64,000 nucleotides of DNA from Chaetorhynchus papuensis (taxonomy: Eukaryota; Chordata; Aves; Passeriformes; Rhipiduridae), in assembly GCA_013396525.1 (NCBI GenBank), contig VWYX01000348.1, positions 1-64,000 of the forward strand, in the 5' to 3' direction. Shown here one piece after another: positions 12,201 to 24,800 of this stretch. Within the stretch, counting starts at the first letter, position 1, and each line of letters starts with the position of its first letter. Made by a program: the position numbers and the translations under genes. The notes below the pieces were generated by a model. It saw only the letters and a list, made by a program, of their open reading frames with translations. It did no database searches and had not been told where the DNA came from.

Positions 12201-15200
12201 AAAACCCAAAACAACTCTGGTTGCAAACACTTCTAAATTATAAATGGATTTGTTAGGCTGTAAAGCAAACGAGCAGTTTACTTTCAAGCATAGAAAGAAA
12301 GGTTATGTGGTGTAAATGGTGAGTGTAATGAGATTTGAAGTCTTAACCCTAGCTAGGAGATGGTATAAACTCCACCACTTCATGCTGTTCACTGACAAGC
12401 TTTGCTCAGATGTCATTAAGGCTTATTTATTCTCCTCTTTGCCCACCCACCCTCTCAAATCCTTCAGTGGAACAGAGATGGAAGTCTGGAGCACAGATGA
12501 AGTATGGAGAGGGATATAGCTACACATGTAATTGAGGTATAGCAGCCTGTGCCAAGTGGAAGTGTGTTACACTTTCCTTTGAGTAACATTTTTCTGTTTT
12601 CCTGAGCATTTAGGCAATACATTGCCAATTTTTCCTCTAACCCTCCCTGCCTCCAGTCCCATTTTATTATGGAATAAAATGAAATTAGACAAACCAACTG
12701 CGAGAGAGCTGAGTAATCTTGCATTGTAATACACTGACTCAGAGTCCTGGATCAATGGGCTTGAATTACTGTTAAAATCCATATGAAAAGAAAAGCAAAG
12801 TCTTTTGCTGTAAGCTGTGTCAAGGGGTGGAGGAGCAGAGGGATGGATTGAGGCTTAGCCAAGTTTTTGTGCTAAACTGGATCAATTTTAAAGGTTTCCT
12901 CTGTAGATGCCAGCCGTAGGGCTTTTATAGTTCAGAAATGTCAGCACAATTGTGCAGATTGCAGAATTCAGCAACAATGCTCCCACCCCAAACCTGGCCA
13001 CTAATTACAAATTACAGCCCCACAGTCACGCAGATCCTGTGTGGGTGTCCAGGAAGGCTAGGGCAGAGGGAGAAGCTGGCCTTCCTGAGCATCCTCCTCA
13101 AAAATAGCATGTCAAGGGAGCATTTTCATGGATGTGTGCTGGTGAAATCTGCTTCATTATGTGGGGCTGGTCTGAGGAGCTGAGGGACTGGAGCTGGCCA
13201 GGGTGTGATAGAGGATGTGTCTTTGTGGGACTGGGTGGTTGAGGATGGGTTTGCCCAACCCAGCATGCAGCCAGCAGGAATATCTCTGTTAACCACACAT
13301 GAGCTGGTTCTGAGTGCTGAACCCCACAGGGTATGAAACCAGGTACCACTGACTTCTCAGGGGAGATGTGCCCAGGGTTATACATTGTCATGGAAAGGTG
13401 GAATGGGAAAGGTTTGGTTAAAAAGTCGGGAGTCTAGCTCTATTCAAGGCAGTACTTCCATAGGGTAAGCACAACTGGTCTCATCCATTGTTACTCATGT
13501 TTGAAGTTAACTCAAAGGGTAATAGAGTCTGCATGCTGTACTGAATAGTGTGCAGTGTTTCATTTCCCCCTTTGGTGGTCATTAGTCCTTCCAGAGAGAA
13601 AGAATGAAGTGCTTTGAGGTAACATCTGAACATAATAAACCTGAAAATGTCAAAAGGCAAGGCAGAAATACCATGCTGATTTTGACAAACCTGCACTGTT
13701 TTGTGCAGGAAAAATAATACTGATAGCTTAATGTTGCTCACTGGAGAGTGGTTATACCAAAAATACATTTTGTGAGAGAGTTTATGCTCATGCTTTAAGA
13801 AAACAACCTTAATGAGCACAACATGGAGCTGAAACCCTCAAAGTAAATGCCGTTCAGTTTGATTATGGTGAAAGAGAGATTCGTAGCCAAACGGTCCAAG
13901 AGCTTGAATGGTGCCAAGACCCTGATGTCACCACTTATTCTGATTTCTGATGTTTTGGGATTGACTCAGATCCTAAAGTGCCAGCAGAAAAACTGTACAA
14001 TATTACAAATTGGTGTCTAATTCAGGATAACAATGGTGATGGTGGAAGTATCTGCATATTGCTGCCTCCAGACAGGGGAGCTTGAGATGTGCAACAGGGT
14101 TGGCTTAGATTATGTGAACCAAAAACAACCTCCTGGTGTAATACATACCCCAGGAATAATAAGGGCAGTTCACCCTTAAACTATGATGCAGAGTGAAGGC
14201 CTAAGGAAGCAAAATTCATTCTGGATATCAGGGAAGCACAGAAGATGATGAAGGAAAAAGAAAAGGCAACGGCAAACTTGTGTCCCCCCTGCATTTCTGT
14301 CCCATTTATGTGATGTTCTCGTGAGCATGATACCTTGCCTAAAACAGGGAAATGTATTAAAAACAGACCTTACCTGGATCCCTGTGGAAGGGCACTGCCG
14401 GAAGAGATGCACTGAACTTCAGTTCCAAATAATTGTCAGCGATATGCAAGCAGAGAGAAATAAGATGAAAATATTTGCAGATGTTTATGCTGTGTTACAA
14501 CTGCCGTAGAGAGTGGAGACAGCTGCTCAGCTTCAACCTACAATGTTTTGCTGGTGCAAAGTTCCAGCTCTCCAACTGGTGCAGGGCCTCCTCCTTGCCT
14601 GCCTCCTCTGCCTGTTTTTTTTCCCAAAAATGCTGACATTTGGAATTGAGGCCAGGTGAGGTCCATCAGTTTAGGAAGTGGGAGCTGACCCCCCTGTGCT
14701 GTCAATTAGCTCTGGTGCCCAGCAGCAGCGTGGCCGGAGGTCATGGCAGCAGTGCCCAGTAATGACAGCAGGTGCTGGAACACGCTCCCTTGTCAGCTCA
14801 TCATTTCAGTGCCAAAGTAATAATTTGATCTCAGCAGAACAGCTGGTTTTAGACTACAGATTATCCACTCTTTCGTCTCCTCACTGAGCTGCAGAGCTGA
14901 TTTGTTTCAGCTATAGGTCAATTATGTCCCGAAACAACACTCAGTTCACTGGTATCATGTGAAATGAAGATAAAATGGGTTCAGGCGTTAAGGATAGATC
15001 TTGTATTACAGACCCTCTGTCCCTGCACATAAATACCCATCACCAGGGAGTAAGTATTCATTCATTCCTGGAGCTAGTCGTGCTCATTTCATTAGGAGGC
15101 AGTGAATTATTTTAGCAGAACAATGCATATATAAGAATAAACTGTGCTTAAAAGGGCATTTATTTCTTGCATTGCCTGTAAGTGTCCCTGGTTGGGGGGC

Positions 15201-15280
15201 ACCTTAATCACTCAAAGTGATCAAGTGTAAAGTCAAATACATCTGCTTAGAGCCTGTTGGGAAGCACTGCATATTGCGTG

Positions 15281-15500
15281 AGAGAAGATCAGTCCTTGCA
15301 AAGCAAGTGTTTTCACGTGGTCTTCTACTTGATGTTATTGGCCTTTTAAGCGAAAGTTTCTCGTGAAATTGAGAACTTCTGCTTCATTTGCAATGAAGAT
15401 GTCTCACAAATCAATATGGAGCGTGCTCGGCCGGCACACGCCCAGACTATGCTAATGAAACAGCAATGTACCAAAAATCATGACATAATGGCATAGCTAG
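15281..15500. promoter_or_regulatory. candidate conserved intronic block with octamer-like site
   Basis: This mixed-composition block contains ATGCTAAT at 15449-15456, which resembles a POU-domain octamer, and a 7-bp inverted repeat around TGC at 15382-15398 (CTTCATT / AATGAAG). The call rests on motif appearance only. Conservation was not tested. Confidence 0.25.
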
Positions 15501-18500
15501 AGGTATTCCTAGTAGGCAAGCCAGCGTTTCCTGGGGCAGAGTGGGTCCAGCACATGCAAATCTATACCAACATGGATATGTTGGCATCTTTCACAGCAGC
15601 CTTGCCATCCCCTGCTTTGGGATCGATTCAGCTTGTGCTGGTGGCTCAATAGAGCTGGCTGCAAGTATTCACCAAGCAAATGCTGGTAAAATGTTAAAAT
15701 ACTGCTTTTGCTTTGGCTTTGTGAGCCTGGTGTTTAACCAAAATGTGCAGTATTTATTTAATAGAACAGGTGATAATTAGTGTGCTTTTCCCCTGGTGGA
15801 TCGCAGGGATGCAGGTGTCATACAGTGGTTATCACTGGAAAGTTCCCCCATGTGCTTCTGTGCCACTGGTGGGGAGTAAACTACCCACCCCTATCTCTGT
15901 TTTCTGAAAAAGAGGATTTTCGGGTGTCATTTGGAAGCTTTCTGCCTCTCTGTAGGCAGAGTGGTGGGAGAGGGGAGTGCTGTAAACAGGGTTTTACACA
16001 GCCCTGTGTTGGGAGGTGTGGAGCAGCTGTTCCCTAGAGACCTCACAGCACTCAGTATTCCCAGGGCTGGTGTCCTTAGCTCGATCTAACAAGATGAATT
16101 TGAAAATATCAGCACTGAAAGGGAAGCATTTTGAATAAGGTAATCTGCACACACGTGCACAAACACGTTGGAGCCAGCTAAGCCTGCAGCCAAGAGTTAT
16201 AAAAATCCTATTTGTTTAAATGACTTTGAATAGAGCTCACCTACTCCCTGAGATTTCGGTTTAAAAAGAAATAATTTTGGTTGTGTTTCTGCACCTCAGC
16301 TCCTGCCGTAAAAGGTCACCTTTCTCCAGATGTGCCTTCAGATTGTGAGGCCTCATGATGGTTTTCCTTTTAAAGTTTCAGTTGTTGGTTAAAGCCCTTG
16401 CCATATCTAAAGTGTTGGGTTGTTCCTTCTGGAAGGAAATTACATATCTTTTTACATCTAATAAGGGCTGAAATTTTGCTAGGTGAAGCAACTGGTAGTT
16501 TTACAATGTCTGCTGACTGAACTATCCCTGCAACTCTGAGAAGCCTACACCCAACAGCTCCTTGAGCAATTTTCAGTTTTTCTTTTTGTCCCATGAAATT
16601 TTAATGCTCCATCATGGCATGAATTCATAGTGGATGCAAACGTTTATCAGATCTGCTGCAGACAGCATCCGCTGGATGTTACTTTGCCAGAAGGATGAAT
16701 CCCATTGTGTGTGGTTAGCAGGGACTTCTCAGAAGCAAAAGGAGCCAGCCTTCATCTTGGCTTCAGGAAAGTTCCCAGTAAAGGTTTCTCTTGTTTCCTT
16801 AAATAAACATCTCCAGCTCCATCCTCCAGAGGCATCTCGGAGTGCCCCTCTGGGGTTCTCACAAAACAAAAAGGACTCTTGTCTGATAGCACTTTTAAGA
16901 GGCAGTGATTTTTCTTACCTCTCACTTAACTGGCAAGTAATCGGCCTTCATCTTGCTCTATACGAGGCTTTGTTTTTATTTGTTTATTTTTTAATTGAGC
17001 TAAATGCCTCCTCTGCTTTCCCACTGCTCTGATCTCTGCTGGAGAGAACAAATCTTAGCAGCCTGGAACATCACACGTTTCTCCGATGGCTTTCGTCTCC
17101 CATATGCTCTGGTTCAGTAACAGTTTTGGCTGATCACTGTGACAGCAAAACACCTTTTTTATTTAAGCTACAGCTTTCTAGAAATACATCTTTGGGCTTA
17201 ATCAACATAACCTTCAGCGGTTCTTTGAAACCCAGGATCTAAAAGCCATGAATGTCAGAAACTCTTTATGGCTTGTGGGAGACTTTAGTGCTTCTGACAG
17301 ATAAAAGTGGAGGAGGAGGCCATCAAAAAATGCACCACATACAGGCTGGAAAGGGATCTTGCTGGTGGCTGACAGTTGTGCCCCTGCATTGGAAAGAAAA
17401 GGCTACTGAAAGGAAAGTGTATGAGTAAAAGGCAGCGTATGCTCCGCAAGACATCCGTGTGTGCCAAGCTTGGGAACCCTTTACTGGCAGAAACAGTCCT
17501 CTGCCAAAAGGTCTTTGGGATGTCAGAGCTGTTGGTTTATTATTAGGACAGTACTGTTGTTGTTATTTTTAAGAAGAAGAGGATAAATGAGAATAAATTA
17601 CAGTAAAATGTCAGCAACTGCTGAAAATAGAGGAGTAGCAACAGTGTGTATCTGGCGTTTTTGCAGCCAGGCAAGCACACGCAGCAGGAATAGTGCCAGC
17701 ATGCAATTTCCATCAGCTGCAATTACTACCTTGGCCTGGTTTTAAATATTTAAAGTTTCATGTTTAATTTTGGATGATGTTGAATAACAAGAATCAAAAT
17801 ATGGAAATTCACTAAAGAGTATTGGTCGAAGCAAGTGGGTATCAATAATGTAAGCCGCGTGGGACTGAATGGCCCTGGTTTTCCAAGAGATCTTTTCCAT
17901 TTCTCTTGTGTTCCCTGTCTAACGGTGATTTATTAAACAATCCTCTGAAGGGATTGTCCTTCTCCACTATCTTTTATTATTGGTGGGAGCCAATTTAAGG
18001 CTCACTCTGTTGTGCAAGGGACCGGTTCCCTCGTGTGATTGATGAGCCAGATGGGAAGTGATTAGACTTTTACAAGCCCATGCTGCTTGGAACAATATTA
18101 CCAGGAGAAAAAAAAGGGCTGTTGTTCAAATTTGAGATTCATAGCCTATTATTGCTTCCGAGGTTCTCCTTCCTCCTTTTCCGTGTCTCCTCATTTTTCT
18201 GGCTTGCTTTGCACGATCAGGTGAATGCATGGAAGAGCGGCGGATGGAGGTAACCGTAGGAGGCAAAGCTGCCAGCTGTTGTGGGCAGCCACACTTTTTT
18301 CCCTTATTGTTGTTATTTTTTATGAAGATTGATTGCAATTTGTTCCTGATATGCTTCCCCAGAGGTTTGCCTTCTTCAAAGAGAGGCAATAAACCTGGCA
18401 GGCTGTGCAACAAGGCTGGTAGGAGGAACAGGAGGACAGGTAGGACGTACGTGCTGCTTCCCTAAGCGCAAGGGGGGGCCAAACCACAATCCCTTACATT

Positions 18501-18824
18501 GGGGCTGTCAGTGTGAAACCCGTTTGCCCTCTGTCAAAGAGCATTTGCTGGATCACTCCATGGTTTGCTTGCAGATGGCCAAGCAGACACTTCTCCCAGG
18601 GATCCCAGCAAACCTCGTATCTGACTGTGCTTAACAGGTGGCTTTGCTCCTGTCTGTGTCGGAGTCCAGGTGTCTTCATCTTGTTCTGTCTTTCACCCCA
18701 GCCACCCATTCACCTTTAGCACATGGTTGTTTCATCATAAGACCTCTGCTCCTTCTCTTCTTGGTGCCTGGCAGAGTTTCATCATAGAAATGTAAGGTGG
18801 TGCATAATCATCTTTGTCTCTAAG

Positions 18825-18882
18825 ATTCCTAAATCCATTCCTCATGTTTTCATTCCTAAATCCATTCCTCATGTTTTCATTC
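18825..18882. repeat. 27-bp perfect tandem duplication
   Basis: A 27-bp unit occurs twice back to back (18825-18851 and 18852-18878), followed by the first 4 bases of a third copy. The copies are identical. A recent slippage duplication or a minisatellite seed is likely, and it may vary in copy number between individuals. Confidence 0.95.
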
Positions 18883-21800
18883 AGGGGTTTTTTATTTTTT
18901 TATTTTCAAAGTCTTCCTCAGGAGACCTCTAAAACTTTCCCACTGGAGCAATGGCAAATTGCAGCCAGACAGCTGAAGCACAGGCACTATACAGCAGCCA
19001 GGTATTGCAGTGAATGGGGAATCCCATTCCCCTGGTACAAGTTAAACAGATTATTCCATTTTACCTTTAAAAATGCTCTCTTTATGCACACACCAGAGCC
19101 TCGGGGGACTGTTCCTTGTCAAAGCTGTTCACTGAAAGTTATCACTGAGGCCAAACTGAGGTGATGCACACCCCAGAACCTTTAGGGAAAAACATGCTGG
19201 ACAGATGAGCACGAGCATTCTTGGCATCTCAGTGGTGGGATTTCATCTTGGTCAGCTGGAGTGGAGCTTGGAGTGTGGGTGCTCTTATAGTGAATTGAAA
19301 GGACGTTTTAAGAGTATTGTCCTGCTGTCGATGATAAAGCTTTTGCAGTAGGGAAAAAAAAAGGTAATGGGTGATGTTTTATGAGAGACGTAATAGTAGA
19401 TCGCAGCACCTGGATGAGGGAGGTGGCAAAGGAGGATTTGTGACCAAAAGAAGCAAACTTCTATAAAAGCCAGAGCTGTAGAAATATTTGATGCTTCAGC
19501 TGAACTTGGAAAGAATTAGAGAAGTCAGTTGGGGTTGCCCCACATGAGAAATCTTTTTATTTTACTCGTCAATCCAAAAGTCCTGCAAAGCGGTTTTTTT
19601 TGCAACAATTGAATTTTTTTTGTTCATCTCCAAGTGCTTAATTTGTTTTAACTAATATATTCTAGTAAACTACAAAGGAATAAGGACCTTGATTTTTCAA
19701 GTGTTTTTCGTTCTGCTTCCCAGGCAGAGCTATTTGCCACACTCAAGATTAATATGGAGTTTACTTTGGTCAACCAAAAATTGGTATTCCTCCCCCATCC
19801 CCACCGTGCTGATATGTTTATTCTTTGAAAACTTTCTCCAAACTAATAAGGATGGATTTTTCCATGGCAAATTATCAAAGCTGCCTTCTCTTTGCTGGGT
19901 TAAAATTTGACTGAAACAAGTTTTTCATAAAAATGCAGGTCAGATTTTGTTGTAGTGAAAAGAGCTCTTGCCTCCATAAGAAATGTAATAAATGAAACAG
20001 AATGAAGATCACTGAAGTTGTAATAAAATTAGTAAATGTGTGTATCACTGAACTTCATTGAAATTATTGTAAATGGTGCAGTTACATTGTTTAATTATGT
20101 ACAATTAGTACAGGAACTTCTCAGTCCCTGCCGGAGCTTTTTCTCTTGGATTTACAATAGGTCATGGTAGAATATTTTTCCCATTACTGTCATGGAGGCA
20201 GTAATTGAGCTGGATCTGATCTCCCACACTGACTGGCTTTATCCATACAAGTATAATTTATTTATGTAAAACTAGTTGTCTTTGCCATTTTTAACGGGAG
20301 CCTGGGGCAGGCATAGAAGAGATGGCAGAATTTATAGTCCACTAAGGCATTTTTCATCAAGAGTCATCTGTGAAAACTGATTTGAGCATATAAAGCAGGA
20401 AGAAGATACTTCTGGTAAGTCTTGGAATTGCTTGTCTTGTGGTCCCCGGGCTGGTGACACCCTGGGCAGTGGGGTTAGGGTTTGACTACAAACACACATG
20501 AATGCATTGGAAGTCCTTCTCCAGAAGAACCCAGAGAAGAATCCAGTCTGTGCAAAGACTGGTGTACTGATCTGGTGGATGCAAGGATTTTGCCTTGCTA
20601 AGCATTTCAGTACATTTGGGGGTTTCTTCATATTGATCAGCTAAACCCGCTCAATAATATGATAAATAATTTATTTGCTGACGCTCTTCCAGCCTGCTCT
20701 TTATGCACCTCACAGAGGTGCGCTGCGAGAGCCGCCTGTGTTAGCTCTGCAGGCGGGGAGGGCAGCCAGAAACAAACACAAAGTTCAGCTGAAGCCTTTC
20801 CTGTGAGCTCGGCTGCCTCAGGCACGTGCCAAGGAGAGAAGGATGGATCTGCTGCAGAGCCCGGAGAAGGCTTTGGCTGTTGGGGAGACTATTGGGTAGG
20901 AGGTGCTGTATGGGGGTACCAGCTCCTGCCTAGGCACAGCAGCTCCCTGTTGTGTTTGAGCTTGAGCCAGATGGGACTTTGGGTTTTAGAAAAGGCCAAG
21001 CCACGTGAAGCTTTTCCCTGACCACATGTTAACACAGACTTGGTGCAGTTTAATGTGCACACGCCGTACTCAGGGAGGGTGGTGGGTAAAAGGAGTGACT
21101 GTCTAATGTCTCTGGACCAGGACATCTCTTTGCCTCAGCTGCTTTATGGACCCTCCACCTGGCTCCCAAAACATCAGGCATTGCATCAGATGGAGCAACA
21201 GCACATCAGAACTCAGGCTGGCAGTTCATGGCAGGCACGGTAGCTGTGGACGGGCTGAAGCTGTCTCAGCAAACACTGAGCCAGTGCAAGTTTATTCAAA
21301 ACTGTTTCCATCAACGGAAGAGTACATTATTTATGATTCCATTTTCCTCTCTGTTTGGAGAGCATTTATCAAATCAATCAGAGAATTAATTAGGTCATTA
21401 TTATTTTTTCATTATTTGCTTAAGCCTAGGTGTATTTACCCTACACAAATGGAAAGGCCACCAGTAAATGGGATCAGGAGCTTGAAATAACTGTTTTCTT
21501 CCCCATATTTCAGGGGAGAAGCCTGAGAGTGGCTCTGCAGTATGACAGCTGGCAATGAAGTTATGATATATAAGAAGTGAAGGGATGCTGTTAAATGTCA
21601 TTTGTCATCTATGTCCTGAATGAGATGGGCTCTGTTCTGTGCTGTTGCACGGACAGAGTCGTTTCGGGCCCCATTTCACAACTGAGGCACTAAGAAGTTA
21701 TAAATCAACACACATGAAAGGCCCCAGGCAGCTGTGACTTCCCAGCTTAACCCTTTTGCACAGGTTCCCCTGCATCTTTGTTAGTGTCCCCTCCCACATC

Positions 21801-24800
21801 TGGCGTCACCTCCACCATCTTCTGGTTTTGGCTGGAGCTTTCCAGAGCAATGCCAGCCACCATTCCTCTGGTCTTTCCTCAGAAACAGTTTGGGTTTTTT
21901 ATTCAGACCGACTCATTTGGTGATTTTGCCAAGATGACACCAGCGGTGAGTGGCCTGGCTGGCTACCAGGCGTGGGCGCTCAGAGTAGTGGGGACAGTGC
22001 TATTCCTGGCACCACATTTGCCATGGGGGCTGCACCTTCAGCCTCTCAGACTCCATGTCAGCACGTGGATTCTGTAGTTTGGGATTTGCTGCTCCCTGAC
22101 CTGCATGACAGGGAAAGAACATGTTCCTGCAGGGTGATGTTATCTCAGGTGCACAGGGAACTCCCTAGTGCAGGGGGCCACCAAAATGGTACTTCACATT
22201 TCCCAGTTTACAGGAGCTCCTGGGCCAGGTGCTGTGGTTGGATGAGAGCAGGTGAGGAAAAGGGGGATGGGGAAATGATGGCAGCACTATGTCGGGTTGA
22301 CTTAAACTGCTGGACAAAACCCAGTGGTTCCAGATGTGTTTCAAGAGCATCCCAAGGTGAGGAGCCAGAATGACTGAGTGTTTTCCAAGACCAAAGCAGG
22401 ATAAGCGGGGTGTTGGGAATATGATACTGCATGACCCCTGTACCCACCTCATCTACTCCATGGGGCTTATTTTCAAGTAACTGTTGGGTTTTGTTCTTAC
22501 AGCTGCTTGGAGTGTAATGAAAAATCTTTGCAGTGCAATTTTCCTCCAGGTGACCCAGCTATTCTGAAAAGCACTAAGGGCCACTGAACAAAAGTGTATA
22601 ATGTATAATTAATGCAATAATTGTATAAATTTATTCCCCTTTTCATCAAAGTTGCTGTACACAGTGCATGTATTAAATATGACTACAGTGCTGTTTCCCA
22701 AGACAACTGCTGAAGATGAGTTAGAAAGTTCTCAATAGGCTATTCCATTTAAACATTTTCTTTGCAAAATAAATACAGGCTGTCTTGTGAATAAGAATGA
22801 GATTAGCTGAAGTCATTAATTAGTATGACTTTTTAAAAGGAAGCTGTAAATGGAATAATTTACCACATACAGTATCTTAATTTTATTCACTATGAAATAC
22901 TTCTTCTTTTTTTACTATTTACTCTCTGTTGCTGATAAAATGTTGCTGTTCAAGGCCCTTCATAAGTTCTGAACTTCGTCTTTGGTGGGTACCCCTTGGT
23001 TTTTTAGCTTATCTCTTTTCTTCCCAGTCATCCTGCTCCCAGGTTTTGGACAGGTAGAATATTATAATTGTGACTGAACCATCTTTGCCTCCTTTGGACC
23101 TTGTCCCTCGGGGAGTTTCCCATCACCAGAGGGTGCAGCTTGGTGACCAGAGCTCAGTGCCCAAGACAGCGAGTTTTGACCTGCAGTTATCTGATAGATT
23201 AGAAAAAGAGATTGCAGGGCTGGAGGTCTCTGAAGCAAGGAGAGCTCGGTATTGCCATGATTGTCTGTTGGCATGTGAGCATCATGTAAGTCCTGGCAGT
23301 GACCTGGAGACCTGAAATCCTGAAAAGAGACACAGAAGAGCTTTGCATTAGTGTGTTGACGTCATGGTTTTTTTGTTTTCCTTATGTAGTTCAGTTTGGA
23401 AACTGTTAAAATGCATGTTATAGGGTGATCAAAAAGATCCTTTTCATTGGGTGGAAGGGGTTAAACTGAAGTTTAAAAAGAAAACTTTTGAGGGGTTGTT
23501 TCAGAAAGACAAAATTAAGATGGTTTAGTCTCAGCCTTTCCCTAGAGCTTGGAGCAATTTGTTTAAACATTGATTTTAAGATTTATTTTCCTACTATTTT
23601 TTTTCCAGTGCCTTGATTTTCATTCCTTGTCTGGTGTGCCTGTTAATTTTGCACGCTATCACAAGCCTAATTCTTCTCTGTTTCAAATGAATATCATATA
23701 AATTAATTGCCATATGATTACCATGTAATTACATTGTGACTCATGACAGTTTAGACAAAGTATCATAGCTGCATTTTAAGAAGTGATAAATGTTTGACTA
23801 ATGTGTCAGAAAAATGTAAATATATTGTGATTATTGTGGCACTGTTAAACACATTAATTCTCTCCCTAGTTTCTGCAAGCTGTCAGTCATGCTGTGGCAA
23901 AGAGCAGTCAATCCGGCTTCCTAAATTTATCTGTGTTTAGGCAACGTTTAGCATTTGGGAAGGTTTTTGCACCAAAGGCCAGGGAGAAGGGAGGTGGCCT
24001 GAGTGGCACTGCAGGATCATGCATGACACTCTGAAGACACCTGTATTTTCCAAGTCAGCTGCTTATTAAATAAATCTATCAAGTTCTATCTTTAGCTGAA
24101 AATTAGGAGCTTTTTTCGTCATATTAACTAAGTTGCTATTCAGTAAGTCCTGTGGTCAGTGTAAATGGGCAAACTCTTTTACCAGCTGCTGTGAGGTGTC
24201 TGGCAGGCTCCTACTGATGGCAAAAACATGTTTAGCATCGAGTTCCTTAAAATAGTGTCTGAGGTTTAAATGGGTCTGAGGTCTTCAAAGGTATTGGGAA
24301 ACCGAACAGCCAGCCCCAGGAAGCTACTGAAAGCCAAATAGCGAGAGTTTGCTCTCAGTTATGAATAACTTCACCACTGATCTGGTCTTATCACTTAGAG
24401 TAAAGTGTCCCAAGCGAGACAGCAAGATTACAAAAGACCATGTTGCTGTTTTTCTGCTTTCTTCCATGCCTGGCTGTCAGCACCGCACAAAAAGCTCAGG
24501 ATAAAGCATGGTTACCCAGACCCCCAGTGATGCAGAGAGCTTCTGGGCTGCTGCAGGGGTTTGAGCTGGGAGCTCTGAGGTGCTTATCTCGTCCTCTTCT
24601 GCTGCTCTGCCCCTGGTCCTGCCTTTACAGCACGTCCCTGTATTACTTGAGGCACTTACCAAGGGTGTAGAAGGGCTTCACGAGCAGTTCCAGAGTGGGA
24701 CAGATCTGCTCATAGCCCCCCACCTTTCCCCACCATGCCCTGCCTTGATACTGTGCCCTAGGGATTTGATTTTGTTTGGATTAGCAGGGTAGTTGCTGAT

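Larger units (their letters stand above)
4230..18824. other. unique intronic sequence, no gene
   Basis: I see no exon, CR1 tail or LTR signature in these 14.6 kb. Small items are an (AAAT)4 run at 6265-6280, a perfect 14-bp palindrome at 6243-6256 and a possible conserved block near 15281-15500. The longest open frame (183 codons, minus strand, 4843-5394) has no recognisable domain. Confidence 0.6.

Noticed and set aside
20470..20482. GGGGTTAGGGTTT, telomere-like word
   Set aside because: Only about one and a half TTAGGG units. Not an interstitial telomere.
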